This document shows positions 25,095 to 37,585 of a DNA stretch of 64,000 nucleotides, one piece after another. Origin of the DNA: Dasypus novemcinctus. Its lineage: Eukaryota > Chordata > Mammalia > Cingulata > Dasypodidae. The notes beneath the pieces are model-generated. The model made no database searches, was not told the origin of the DNA, and saw only the letters and a list, made by a program, of their open reading frames with translations. Numbering within the stretch: position 1 is the stretch's first letter; every line of letters starts with the position of its first letter. Location of the stretch: positions 12,810,940 through 12,874,939 of the forward strand of contig NC_080676.1 of assembly GCF_030445035.2 (NCBI RefSeq), given 5' to 3'. Position numbers and translations under genes: made by a program.

Positions 25095-26536
25095 CATAGC
25101 ATACTTGAGCGGCTTAACTGTAAACCATATTTATCTGTTTATAGTAATGTAAATGCTTAATGGTAATTTAATCCAAAATGGTAAGATGTAACCATTTTTG
25201 GAGAATGGAGTGAGGAAAGTGTGTGTGTGTATAAGTGTGTGTGTTTAGTGTATGCTCGTGTATGAGAAATGACACATAAGGGACCTAATCTTCCTCTTTC
25301 ATGAAAGAATTAAATAACTGATAACAGTATAATTGTGTTATTTTGAAATACGGACTTTAATATTCTAAGAAATATGTAAAAGAAATGGAAGTGGTTACTT
25401 CTTAAGAGTAAGAATCAATAGTTGGCAGGCTGGGGAATGGGGAGAGATGGACAGAAGATAGCTGAGTCCGTTTTTTTTTTTTCATTGTAAGGCCAATATA
25501 TTCTTTACTTTTAAACTGGAACTTCTACCACCTTCATAATAATGAAAATTAAATCTTAAAGAAAAAAGAAGTCCACAGGCTAGCCATTTAGTAGTTTGAG
25601 TCTCTTTGAAATTCTTTTAATTTTTAGCTTTTATGTACAAAATCAGATGTTCATAGATACTGACAGCTTTTTCAGGGTGAAGTGTCACCATGGTACAGGT
25701 AAAAATTTCCCCCATTTTCATTGCACACAGCTATTTCAGAATGAAGGAGAAGATCTGAATCACTGAGAATTGAATATGGGTCGTCTTCCTAGAAACAGGT
25801 CAAATATTCAAGGGAATAGTGGTGAAAATGAAATTCCTTTTCAGCAGTTCCAGCAATCTATAATAAAGATAGCCATTGCAAAGGTTTTCAGAATGTAAAG
25901 CTAACTTGAAGGCATCTGGTTTAATGCTAGAAGAAAATTAATAATCCATAATTATAAGAGATGAGGATAAACATAAAAATGATGGATACAAAAACCTCCT
26001 CATTAGACTGAAAGATTAACCTGACCTATGATTTGGGAATTTCAACTACAGTCCTAGAGAGAGGACTAAATGCAGAGTAACAATAACTGCTGCATCTTTT
26101 TATGCAAGATTAATTATACACTTTCATTAGTGATCATGATTTAGAATGCAATGTGTGTTTTATAGAAGTTCAATCACACACCTCCTCAAAGAAATCTTTG
26201 TCTTAAATGCCCTGTGAGAACTGGAACCAAGGTTCACTAATGTTCTCACTAAAATTTCATGGAAACATAGTAGTACTCTCAGAACAATTAGAAATATAAT
26301 TCAGTTCAATGTCAAAGAATAGAAATTTGTGCTTATTTTAATACCTATGTTTTGGGGGAAGCCTAAGGAAATTATGAGAACTATGTAATTTTTAAGACTT
26401 ACTATCCCTAAGATTTGGAGGAAGCAATTAAAATAAAGAATAAAGTATTATATATATGCAAAATATCGGACAAAGATAGTTAGTGAACATCAAACGTAGA
26501 AAAGGAAGTTATTTTGAAATTTGGTTATTAGGGCTC
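25095..26536. other. anonymous DNA with a short TG microsatellite
   Basis: A (TG)n-like run lies near 25219-25245 and a T-run near 25470. Otherwise I recognise nothing. Confidence 0.4.
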
Positions 26537-26972
26537 ATGGCATTTTAGAGTTATGTTCTGCTGATTTTGTCGAGGTTAAGGCCTATTCAGGTCCTGTGGG
26601 TGTGAGTGAACCCGTTTTGTAAATAGGGCCCTTGAAGATGTTATTAGTTAAGATGTGTCCATACTGAATGAGGGTTGCCCTTAATCCAATATGGCTGAAG
26701 TCCTTAAAAAGCAAAGGACATTGGACACAGGAGAAGCCATAGGAGAAGTAAGCAACATGGAAATCAATGAATGCGAAAGAGAAAGAAGATGCTGCCCTGT
26801 GATGTAAAAGTCAAGGAACTCCCCAAATCGCTGGCCAGTTAGAGGATACCAACCTGGAGCAGGGATGAGGGAGAGCAAGTCTTCTGGTCTCTGAAATTGT
26901 GAGCCAATAAATTCCTCCTATTAAGCCAGCCCACAGCATGTTATTTGTTTTAGCTGCTAGGAAATGAAAACA
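26537..26972 (+). mobile_element. MaLR-like LTR
   Basis: The MaLR order is clear: 'gggcccttgaagatgttatt', 'gttgcccttaatccaatatg', 'gctgaagtccttaaaaagca', 'aaattgtgagccaataaatt' (with AATAAA), and 'tttgttttagctgctaggaa' before the end. No convincing target duplication was found, so the edges are approximate. Confidence 0.65.
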
Positions 26973-26974
26973 TG

Positions 26975-28557
26975 GTCCAACTGTCTGGTACTATACTGGA
27001 GTTGCTCAGTAAACTACAGGAGCTGCTCTGGTCATATGCATAGACTTTATTCATGATTTGAGTTTCTTCGTCAAATTTCCTTGTACTCTCCTACCAAAAC
27101 GAGGTAGGTGGAAGATGGGAAATTGCAAGGCTATTGCTGCACCTTTCTTGCTTTCTTATTTTAAAATGTTTTGTAGAAAATTTTACTAAAAATGATTCAA
27201 TTAAAAAGTAGTTTCTCAAGGAGTTTTGCAGTAAAATCAGGAAGGGGATTTGGATACTAACATGAAAGAAAAACTCAGCAAATGTATAAAACAAACTCTC
27301 ACCCTTGTGGCTGCCTGAAAAACCCTCCTTTCCCACATTTCCAGCCTCGCATGGTAAAGCTATTCCATATACAACCAATGCTGCAATGTTTCACTTTATC
27401 TGGAAGAAATGATGACATGAGGTAGGGATTTATATTCATTAGTGGTTTGGACTCATGTTTGGAGAATTGGAAGGAATATAAATAGAGAAGTAGTGACAAG
27501 AAGTTTTGGAAGAGAAATGTAGATGACACTAAAGAAAAGCTTCCAAATGCTTATCTAAGAGTCTCCATTGTAAAGAAAGTTCTTAAAAATCAGGGAGATA
27601 GGATGCCTACTCTGGTTTTTAGTCGGTCATTTACCATAGCCATCTTCATGTTTGCTCAATAGGCACACAAACAAGGTCAAAAGGTAGGATGGAGTCCATG
27701 CCAGGTTCAACAATATATACTTCTCAGCAAGACTGACCTAACTGTTACTATTATTAAGACTCCAGTTTGCCAGAAGCACCTATGAATCTGTGGTTTCATA
27801 ACTCTGTGACCATCCAGCCATCTAGCCCAGATTGATTACATAGGAACTGCTAGCAGATTGTACTTAATGGGGCAGATATCTATTCTGGATTTATATTTAT
27901 TGTCTCTTCCCATGATGATTCTATGTACTGATGGAACTCCTTGTACTCCTCCACTTACTGAGGAATTTGATTTGGAAAGCAACAGCCTGATGTCCTTGGG
28001 ATTGACTGGAGTTTTAAAATGCTTGAATCAACTATTGAAGATTTAGTTATGATTCTATTTGGCAGACATCATCTCATAAAATTTGTTGTTTCCTTTATGT
28101 CAGAATACGTAAGTTCAATAATGAAGGAAAATAAGTACAGTAGAAGTGATATTTGCTTTCCAATACTCTGACTTACTATTGAAACTTTAGCTTTTGTTTC
28201 CATTTAGAGAATGTCTCCACCAGAAAACACAACTATGGGTCTATTGCATTGGAAGCTGGGAAAGCCTCCTAGTAATTTTAGCTTTATAACGTGACTAAGA
28301 TAATTGAAAAACATAAATATGGCAGAAAGGGGGTTATTGACCCATTTAGGAAGGGGAAATAGGGTTTCTACTATATAATGGGACAGAAAAACAGATGGTA
28401 GGAACCAGGGAGACTGCTTGGGGTATCAACTTGTTTTAGTATGGCGAGAAGTAACAGATGATGTAAAGCTATTACAATATTATATACACAGGACCGCAAA
28501 GCACACAGATCTCTTAGCCAAGGAGCAGCACAAGTCCCAAGTGAGTTCAGTTGGATG
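26975..28557. other. anonymous DNA
   Basis: No gene or named repeat is recognised. Confidence 0.4.
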
Positions 28558-28558
28558 A

Positions 28559-28979
28559 TGTGGCAGATTAAGTTATGTACCCCAAAAGAAATCATGTTCT
28601 AATTCTTAACCCCAACCCTGTGGATATGATCCCATTGTAAATAGGACTCTTTAAAGATTCTACTTTTAGTTAAGAGATGGCCAAGTGAATCAGGATGGGT
28701 CTTAATGATATTTCTGGAAGTCTAGTAAAAAAGAGAAAGTCATGGGGAGGAGCCAGAAGCTACAAGCCAGCAGGAACACAGAAGAGAAAGAAGAGAACAT
28801 CACTATGTGACAGGAAAGCCAAGGAATCCCAAGGATTGCTGACCAGCCAGCACCAGAGTGCCACAGTCTTCAGGGTGAAAGCAAGTCTTTTAGCTTCTGA
28901 AACTATAAGACAATAAATTCCCATTGTTTAAGCCAACACATTGTTTGGTATTTGACATAGCAGCCTAGAAACTAAGGTA
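28559..28979 (+). mobile_element. MaLR/MLT-like LTR
   Basis: It starts 'tgtggcagattaagttatgt' and contains 'gaatcaggatgggtcttaat', 'gccaaggaatcccaaggatt', 'gctgaccagccagcaccaga', then 'aaactataagacaataaatt' (AATAAA) and 'gcagcctagaaactaagg'. This is the canonical MaLR LTR order in sense orientation. Flanking duplications are not evident. Confidence 0.75.
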
Positions 28980-28984
28980 TGTGC

Positions 28985-30012
28985 ATTCTTCAATCAGGAT
29001 CCAAGAGACAACACAACCGTTTGGAAGGAGATTTCATCTTGTTTGTGGTGTATTGTGCATATTGTCCATGGTAAGACACAGTGGGGTCTCTACACAATCC
29101 CCCCAGTAGGCTTCATACCTTCAAATTATGCAGTGAGTCACCAATAACCCACTGATAACCTCTTTTGCTTAAGTTAGTGGGAGAATTTCTGTTGCTTGCA
29201 GTTACTTATGGATACAGAGGCAAAAAGGTATAGAAAGTTCAGACAAGCATGCAAGATACTAGGTAGTATGCACTGTTTAAGGATTGTGGAAACTAATGAG
29301 GAAGCAGAGGAGACTGCTGACAAAACCTTCTGCCTCCCAATTGTACTGCACATGCTAGAAGGTACAGATTGCACACAGGAAGATCATAAGTGAGGTTTTG
29401 TGGTTAGGGGAAAGGCAGGTATCACTATGAAAGTTGGTGGGTGGAGAATTCTGTGAAGTGATTAAAGATAATTCCAAATGAGTTTGGAAAAAAGATTTGC
29501 AAGGAGCTAATTTTGAGAAAACTTCACTGGCCTAGTTACATGGTCCTGTTAAAGTAAGTTTTTAAAAATCCCTAAAAAGATAAAAAGTTCCTAATGATCT
29601 AGTTTAAATTATAGTTTGTGTGAAAACGAAAAGGGCAAGTATCATAAAAGTATATTGAAAATATATGAAGAACCACACAAAGGCATTTTTAAAAATTATT
29701 ATTGTGACTGTATTTGTTGTTATTTAACTCCAGTCACATTGATTCATGCAATTTTCTCTTTGAATTATTACTTTAAATTTCCAGGTGAAAAATGCTGTTA
29801 TACATCACTGGGTATAGTAGTATAAATACATCCTTTATTACTGGGGAGTTAAAAATACGACAATTGGAAAAACTCTACTGATTCTATGGTTTATAATATA
29901 AATATATGCTCTTTACAACAATTTTATTTTATAGAATGCATTTTTAATTGCCTTTGCCTATTGACTATTTTGGAAAAAATCATGGGTATAATAGGAACAT
30001 TAGTGAACTTGG
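28985..30012. other. anonymous DNA
   Basis: No gene or named repeat is recognised downstream of the LTR. Confidence 0.4.
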
Positions 30013-30014
30013 AA

Positions 30015-30190
30015 ATAGAGAATTTGGATTCAAAGCTCAGCTACACATCTATGAGAGCCCTCTCAGCCATGATATTCTTCACTTTTATAATGGGAATAAA
30101 AGTCTCTACCACCAGTGTTGCTAGGATCATTAAATGAGAAATTATAAATAAAAATATTTGCAAAACATAAAGCAGCATAAGTAAGTGAGC
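30015..30190 (+). mobile_element. MIR SINE fragment
   Basis: MIR-like text: 'gaatttggattcaaagctca', 'ttcacttttataatgggaat', 'tgctaggatcattaaatgag', ending in 'agcataagtaagtgagca'. Confidence 0.6.
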
Positions 30191-30277
30191 ATTATTATTA
30201 ATAATTAATAGAGACTTTAGTGTATTTCAGCTTTTTTTTCCCAGAAAACTAGCCAAATAAAGTAGGCGAACATTTAT

Positions 30278-30520
30278 TCTTTCATCCAACAAATATTTAT
30301 TAAGTGATTACTATATGCCTGGAAGGATTCTAGGTACTAAAGATAGATCAGTAAACAAAACAGACAAGCTTTCTCTTGTCATGAATCTTATTCTAGTGGC
30401 CAGACAGAGAAACAAGATGCAAATAAATGTAAAAAGATGATTTCAGATATTTCTCATGTAGGTAATACAGTAAAACTTAGTGATGTGATATAGGGTGATT
30501 GAGAGTTAGTTTAGATTGCA
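30278..30520 (-). mobile_element. L2 3' end, reverse
   Basis: Reverse L2 text: 'tccaacaaatatttattaag', 'tgattactatatgcctggaa', 'tcagtaaacaaaacagacaa' and 'atcttattctagtggccaga'. Confidence 0.75.
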
Positions 30521-30589
30521 CCTCCAACCCTAAGGAAGGGCTATAAGAATTAAACCAGAAGGCCAATGGCAGAAATCAAGAATTTTGGC

Positions 30590-31290
30590 CATGGAGATAT
30601 TTAGGTAGACAGGTGAGAACATTGAGTCCAAAGATGGCTCATGGTATGAATTTGTAAGTTTTTAGCTATGGAAAAGTTACATAAATCCATTAGAAAGCAT
30701 GAAAGCATCTAGTGAGAGAACACATTAAGAAAATAAGTCCAGGGGTGATCCCTGGGGAACTCAGGTATTTAGAGATAAAGTAGAGGAGACGACATTGCAA
30801 AAGAGACTGAGAATGAAATGACAGAGGTAAGGATAAAACTCAAAACTTGAAGTTACAGGAAAGGCGATGAGAATGTTTCAGGAAGGAATAAGTGATTAGT
30901 AGGGTAAATATACTGAGAGTTTGAGTATTAAGAAGAAAGAAAAGTGATATTTGGATTTAGCAATATGGAGGCCAGGGTGACCTTGAGAAGAACAATTTCT
31001 TATGGAATGTTAGTGGTAGAAGACAGATTAACTGTCTAAGAAATGAATAGAAATTGAAGAAAATTGTGTTACTAGTGTCATTTGAGAGCTCGGTTTCTCA
31101 AGATAAGAGATGGAGACAGAGCAATTAAGGTTGAGAAATTAATGAGAAATGAGAAACTGGGGAATATGAGTTGATAGTGTTGAAGAAAATTTGTGGTGCA
31201 TTGAAAAAGACCTGAGCATGTTTTCATGCAGAAGGAGAAGAGATTGCATTTAATTTCTATAATCCTGTGGGACACAGTAGAGTTCAATAG
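30590..31290 (-). mobile_element. ancient mammal-wide repeat, family uncertain
   Basis: 'gggtgatccctggggaactc', 'atttggatttagcaatatgg', 'aggccagggtgaccttgaga' and 'agaagaacaatttctt' follow the order of an old mammal-wide interspersed repeat that often accompanies reverse L2 3' ends. I cannot name it with certainty; L2-derived is the likeliest reading. Confidence 0.4.
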
Positions 31291-31857
31291 GGTGCCCTTA
31301 ATCAATCAATTTTAAAAATAAAAGGGACATGTGTGCAAAATCTAACAGACCATCTTATCTCCCAATACTATACTATTAATATATATCCTTTCTCCCTCTA
31401 GTAAATGAGAAAATTGAGCAAAGAGAGAAAAATCATAGACATATAAAAAGATGAAACCATTTTCAATAAACAGGTCAATCATAGGCATCAATGAATGTAA
31501 CTTCTTATAGTAGAGTTACTGCAAAAAATCAGGAGAGACTTGAAAAATCTAACTGTGGGATAGCAGTGAAAAGCTCAAGCTTTAGTTCAAAGTTGTGGAC
31601 TCTAAACCTGGCTTCGACATTGATATTTCAGAGAACTTTATATGTGAATCCATGCTTTTTGCTTTTTAGCTTTGTGGTTCCTCCCAGTAAAAGGGCTGGG
31701 TATAATTTCTTGCTTCTTGACTTTCAGTTCAGCCATGTGACTTACAGAATTCAGATGTGCCAGTTTCTGGCGTAGGCTTTAAGAGAAATTGCTGGTTTCT
31801 GCTTGCCTCTTTGAAGTCTCACCATCATCATAAGGTGACCATGCTTGAGCTAGCTTT

Positions 31858-32287
31858 TTTCCCTTTTTTTCCCTTCTTTATTTTCTTTTAAATGTTACAT
31901 TAAAAAAAATATGAGGTCCCCATATACCCCCCACCCACCCCACCCCTCCCTCATCAACAGCCTCTTCCATCATCACAGCCTATCCACTGCACCTGGTGAA
32001 TACATTCTGGAGCACCACTGCACCACATGGACAATGGTCCACAATGTACTCCACACTCTCCTCCAGTCCACCCAGTGGGCCATGGCAGGACACACAACGT
32101 CCAGCATCCATCCCTGCAGCACCACCCAGGACAACTCCAAATCCTGAAAATGCCCCCACACTATATCTCTTCTTCCATCTCTCTACCATCAGCAGCCACC
32201 GTGGCCACCCTCTCCACATCACTACTACAATTTCTTCCCTTACTAATCATAATAGTTCCCCAGCAGAACACCAGTAAGTCCTCTCTA
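31858..32287 (-). mobile_element. LINE-1-type 3' end, reverse, with perfect 13-bp duplication
   Basis: A T-rich left edge (reverse poly-A) is followed by 'ttaaatgttacattaaaaaa', 'tatgaggtccccatataccc', a C-rich stretch, 'cccagtgggccatggcagga' and 'atcctgaaaatgcccccaca'. The target duplication ttgagctagcttt lies at 31845-31857 and 32288-32300, so this is target-primed retrotransposition of a 5'-truncated copy. The same sequence recurs at 37286, 51692 and 60105. The L1 assignment is inferred from the poly-A and the truncation pattern. Open frames at 31911-32296 are shadows. Confidence 0.75.
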
Positions 32288-32300
32288 TTGAGCTAGCTTT

Positions 32301-33369
32301 ATTGGTCCCAGGAGAAAGAGGAGAGACATGTGAAACTGAGTGAAGCACCCTATATAAGCCCACCTAGATCAGCCGACCTCTATCCAACTCCCAGAGACAT
32401 GAGCAAACCTAGCCAAGATGAAAAAACCTGCTCTGCTGAGCCTAGTCAAGCCCAGACTGGATCTTTATGATGCTATTAAAGCTTCATAAACCCCAGGTTT
32501 CTCATAGATGAATCATAAATAATCTAAAGGTATATTGCATGCAAATAATATGAAACATGGTAAGCAGATAATAAAATTATCTAATAGTGCTTGCAACAAA
32601 GCATTTAATTAACCTGTTATTTTGATTATTAAATTATTAAAAATAATATTCCCAATACATTTGAGAGAAAATTGGTTGCTTTGGAGATGACAAACATGAT
32701 TGCCAAATAGTAAATGCAATGAAGGTAGTGAATAAAAGTTTGTATTGTGAAGAAAAATCCAATTTAATTATTTTGCGCTGGATTTAAGTGAAAGCTCAAA
32801 AAATCAAAGAAGCAGCATAAAGAGAAGCCCATAATAAGAGAAAACACAAAAGGCTATAAAGACAGATCTAGTAGATCCAAAAAGTATAAAATAGGAATTC
32901 CAGAAGTCAACAAAAAAGAAAAACTCAAGTACATAATAAATTAGTTGACCTAAAAAGACTTAAATCTTCAGAATTATAAGACTCACTAAATAGTACTCAT
33001 TTTTCTCAATGAAAAGTTGCAGGCCCATACAAAGGAAGACAGAAGAGGTTAATGAACTCTCATACATGAACTATCAACCAGTCTACAACCATTGGCCTTG
33101 GCCAATCTTGCTTCATCTACACCAAAACAATTTCTTCCCCCCTAATTATTTGGAAGTAAATCCCAGATTCCCTATAACTTACCCAGAAATATTTCAGTTT
33201 TTATCTTTAAACCAAAGAAAAACTTTAAAAATTGAGTTGAAGATATCTCTTTAGTTGCCTCAAATACCAAATCCATTGTTTGGATTTCTAATTGTAATTT
33301 TTTTTTAATTTGTCTGAATCAGAATCCAGAAAAGGTCTCCACAGAGCAATTGGTGAGTATGTCTTCTAT
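32301..33369. other. anonymous AT-rich DNA
   Basis: No gene or named repeat is recognised. A-rich text at 32790-32960 may be an old LINE remnant. Confidence 0.35.
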
Positions 33370-33374
33370 GCGCC

Positions 33375-34074
33375 TGTAGCAGTTTGATACAGTTATGAAT
33401 TCCAAAAATAGATATTGGGTTATGTTTGTAAACTGGTCTGTACTTGGGTGTGATTAAATTATGATTGCTTGGATTGGACCACATCAGTAGGGTGTTGAGT
33501 CCCCACCCCTTGGTGGGTGGGGACACACAGATAAAAGGCATGGCAAAGGACCAAGTTGAAGGCCTTTTGATGCTGGAGTTTTCATGTTGGAGTTTAATGC
33601 TGAAGTCTTCAGCTGGAGCCCTGGGAAGTAAGCACACAGAAGAAAGAGAAACAAGTCCTGGGAAGAGAGGACCTGAGCCAGGAGAACAACACAGGAATAG
33701 AGATGGCTCTTTAGACACAGCAGAAACCCTGAAGAGAGAGACAGCGCCATTTGCCTGATAGTCTATAACTGAACTTGTGGAGAGAGGCAAAGCCTAGAGA
33801 GCCTCATAGTCTACAGCTGACCTTGTGGAGAAAACAAAGGAACCCTGAACCCAGAGAGAAGCAAGATCTGGGAAGAGAAGAACCCAGGAAACCTGAATCC
33901 TGGCAGATGTTGACAGCCATCTTGCTCCAAAACATGGAAATAGACTTTGGTGAAGGAAGTAACTTATGCTTTATGGCCTGGTATCTGTAAGCTCCTACCT
34001 CAAATACATATCCTTTATAAGAGCCAAAAGAATTCTGGTATTTTGCATCAGCACCCTTTAGACTGACTAATACA
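33375..34074 (+). mobile_element. solo LTR, sense; same family as 23134-23743
   Basis: The 700-bp block starts tgtagcagtttgata and ends gactaataca. It is flanked by gcgcc (33370-33374) and gtgcc (34075-34079), a 5-bp duplication whose single difference is a CpG-to-TpG change. It contains 'tgaattccaaaaatagatat', the repeated short motif 'ctgaccttgtggag' / 'ctgaacttgtggag', and 'tgtaagctcctacctcaaat' near the end. No internal retroviral sequence adjoins it. The 161-codon minus-strand open frame at 33305-33790 lies largely inside the LTR and is not a gene. Confidence 0.85.
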
Positions 34075-34079
34075 GTGCC

Positions 34080-36368
34080 TTTTATAGGTTTCTCCTTCAT
34101 CACTCTCTTTGTTTTTGTTCATTTGTTATTGTTGTTTTGCAATTATTAGTTGAAGAAACCATGATACTTATCCTGGAGCTTTCCAGTCAGAAATTTGTAA
34201 ATTACGTTCCTGTGGTGGCATATAACAACTTCTTCTAACCACTGAATTCTCTAAACATTAATATTTGGATATAAAAATTTGGCCAGACAAAGAGTTATTT
34301 TTGTTTGTTTGCTTGCTTTTTGGATAAAGACCACATCTCTGGGTGTTTGTCTTTTTTAGGATATTAGCAGCAATTGTTGATCAATACCTAGATTCATCCT
34401 GGGCTGAAAAACAGTGATGTTCTAATTCTTTCATTTATCCTTTAGCCATTCCTAAGAATACCTCTCTAAGAGAAATTACCCTTTATTGCTGTCTGTTTAC
34501 CCAGTGGTGTAGGTTTACAGGAAAGGCAGAAGAGATGTTTTATTCTTTTCCTTTCTACTAGTTTTCAACATTATGAGTTGGTCCATGAATAACTTATATG
34601 CTTACTTTTTTATATCACAGGAAGTTATGGATTTAAACATTTATGGTATATTTTAAGCTGGTGTATTTATTTTTTAACTTTTTCAGAAACAATCATCATA
34701 CATATTTATTTAACAGTTGCACTGGGTCAAAGCTTTTTAGTATTATCATTCCCTGTCTAAATATGAATGAAAGCAGTAGAGGCACTTTTCAGTCTTATTG
34801 TTGAACATGAATTAATATGTCAAATGATTTTTTAAAAACAGTTCAGAATACCCAGTTCAGAATATCTTTAAAATGCAGTTCCCAGCTTGTTCAATTGCTT
34901 GAGCATGATAAGGCAAATCACAGCCTCCTTCAGGCTACTTCCTTGGATTCCATCAATTCCTGGGATAATTTCAGATCTGTTGCGAAAAATCATGGTGTTG
35001 TGTAAAAAATCATAGCTTAATGGGCTATCTGGGATGGCTGCCTTGGTGAGGATTTCAAATTTCAAAAGGTATAAAGAGGAAACTCAAGAGGAAGTTTGAA
35101 TAGAAAATAGGGCATGGTTTAGTTTTGTTTGTTTGTTTTTTCCTTCAAGGAGACCCCAGGGCTTTCTTTATATAATATTATCACAATATAAGAAATCAGT
35201 TCAGGGTACCAGGCATTGCTTTGACCTAGTACTATGCCTTTAATAGGTCCCAGATTGCTTCATCTAGTATGACCAATATCTCTTGATAACCACTTTTGGA
35301 TACCAATGAGATATCCAAAGAGCAGACTTTTAAAAATGAATAGTTATTTCTAGTGAACCTGAGTTTTTCAGCAAGTTTCTCTACTGACCATCCTTTCTCT
35401 TTGTAGTTCAAGATAAACACCATCCAATTATATGTGCCATTTGATCAGCTTGAAAGAGATCAGATGTTTTCAAATAATATATTAATGCTCAGATTTTCAA
35501 TTTTAGGCCAGTGTGAACCTCTTCAAGTTGGATCCTGGGTCCTTTTGACATGTCCTAATACTCTTCGAGAGTTTCCTTGTTAGGTGGTATGACAAAGCAT
35601 AGTGTAACCATTTTGTAAAATTTCTGCTCCAGATCTGGAATCAGTCATTTCTCCAAGGAGCCTGGGATCCTTTTAATTCTTTTTAGAATGAATTAGTATG
35701 TAGTAACCACAATCTGAATGCTAGGAGCATTAATTACTAATAGATTGATCTTTCCTGTGTTTTTTCTTCTGAGTATTGAGTTAGAATATACTTTTTTTTC
35801 TTTTTTTAAGAAAATTCATCATGAGTATGCATTGGTGCTTTCAAATTGAATTCAAGGTTATGTATTTACTTATCAATTTTAACATTACAGTTATGTCTCC
35901 TTTTTCTCATGCTGGGTATCAAGGTTCTCAACACAGGGAATTATAGAATTAGAATGTTAAAAATATTCATTTGTTTTAACCCAGAATACACCTATGACAG
36001 ATGCAGACTAATAGTACCAATACTTCAACTACAATATGATTACCAAAAATTTAAAAATATATATATACTTTAAATTCATGGAGCATATCATACAAGGGAT
36101 GTACAGGCAAATTATTGTTCTTCAAAGTCCCATGGAACAATCTCTATGTCATCAACTAAATGTATATGAAGGTTCACTCCTAAAATTTTATTTTCATTTG
36201 TGTAAGGATTGTTTAAAATAATTTTATTTATAAATTATGCCTATCTACAAAACCAGATATATCCAAAGAAATTTAGATTCTATCCCTGCCTGTACTCCTT
36301 AGGAGACTACTTTTTACATTTTACAGTTGGTTTTTTAAGATAAGAAGGTATATATTCATATTCATATT
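34080..36368. other. anonymous AT-rich DNA
   Basis: No gene or confidently named repeat is seen. Parts may be very old LINE sequence. Confidence 0.4.
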
Positions 36369-36369
36369 A

Positions 36370-36545
36370 CACTTTCTTGAGTTAAGTGATGGCATTTCCA
36401 TATACAATTTTCTCCACCATGCTTTTTTCTTTAAACTTGATATATTTTGGAGGTTACTTCATATTAACATATAGTGTTATTCACATCCTTTTCTCAGTGT
36501 TGCATAGCACTCTACTTCTGTGGATGTAACTATAGGGCTTTTGTT
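36370..36545 (-). mobile_element. very old L1M 3' UTR, reverse, first part
   Basis: 'tggaggttacttcatattaa', 'ttgcatagcactctacttct' and 'gtggatgtaactat' match the reverse 3' UTR of old L1M elements. It breaks off at the T-rich edge of the younger L1 and resumes at 44785. Confidence 0.55.
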
Positions 36546-37285
36546 TTTTTCATCTTTTTAATGAGAGAAGTTATGGTATACAGAATATTAATGCAGAAAA
36601 AACTGAGTTCTATTAACTTTAATCATGGTTCACATTAGGGTACACTATTTGTGTTATACAGTCTTATACTTTTTTTCACAAATTTTTTATTCTAGCAGCA
36701 TATATACAACATAAAATTTTAACTACATTCCAATGTATAATTCAGTGGTGTTCATTACATTCACAATATTGTAATCCATCTATTACCAAAACTTTCTATC
36801 ATCCAAATAGAAACTGTGTCCATTTTAAGCCTTAACTCCCTATTTCCTACCCCACCCCATCCCCTAGTAACCAACCTATAGTCTAGATTCTGACTTTGTA
36901 AGTTTACTTATTTTAATTATTTCATATCAATGAAATCATACAATATTTGTACTTTTGTGTCTGGCTCATTTCATTCAACATGATGTCTTCAAGGTTCGTC
37001 CAGCTTGTTGTGTGTATTAACACTCCATTCTTTTTATCGCTGAATAATATTCTGCTGTACGTATATACCACTTTTTGTTTATCCATTCATCTGTCAATGG
37101 GCACTTGGGTTGTTTTCATCTTTTGGCAATTGTGAATAATGCCACCATGTGCACTGATGTGCAAATGTCTGTTTGAGTTCCTGCTTTCAATCCTTTGGGG
37201 TATATACCTAGAAGTGGGATTGGTGGGACATATGTTAATTCTATACTTTTAGTGACTGTAACATTTTTTTTAATGGTTAAGTGAC
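36546..37285 (-). mobile_element. LINE-1 3' UTR, reverse (3' end of the long L1)
   Basis: A T-rich edge is followed by 'tcaatcatggttcacattag', 'aattcagtggtgttcattac', 'ctgaataatattctgctgta', 'ccattcatctgtcaatgggc' and 'tatatacctagaagtgggat'. This is the reverse complement of an L1 3' region. It stops at 'ttctatacttttagtgac' and the expected continuation ('ccattttacatttccaccaa') reappears at about 39553, so later insertions split one element. Confidence 0.75.
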
Positions 37286-37585
37286 TGTTTTTCTTCCTTT
37301 ATTTTATTTTATTTTTTAATTTTTATAGATTTTAGAAAATTTTTTAAAGATACATAGATGACACAAAATATTACATTAAAAAATATAAGACGATCCCATA
37401 TATCCCCACTCCCTACCCTGCCCACTCCTTCCACATCACCAAATTCTTCATCAGTGTGGCACATTTATTGTATTTGAAGAATATATTTTGGAGCACTGCT
37501 ACACAGCATGGACTATAATTTACATTGTAGTTTACACTCTCTTCCAGTCCATTCAGTGGGTTATGGCAGGATATATGATGTCTTC
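37286..37585 (-). mobile_element. LINE-1-type 3' end, reverse, nested
   Basis: A T-rich edge, then 'aaagatacatagatgacaca', 'aaaatattacattaaaaaat', 'ggagcactgctacacagcat' and 'ccattcagtgggttatggca'. It is 5'-truncated and matches the 31858 and 51692 copies. Confidence 0.7.

Noticed and set aside
31911..32296. Four overlapping open frames of 62-93 codons on both strands
   Set aside because: The C-rich, stop-poor composition of the L1-type 3' end explains them.
33305..33790. 161-codon minus-strand open frame
   Set aside because: It lies largely inside the LTR at 33375-34074, antisense to it, and has no retroviral or cellular motif.
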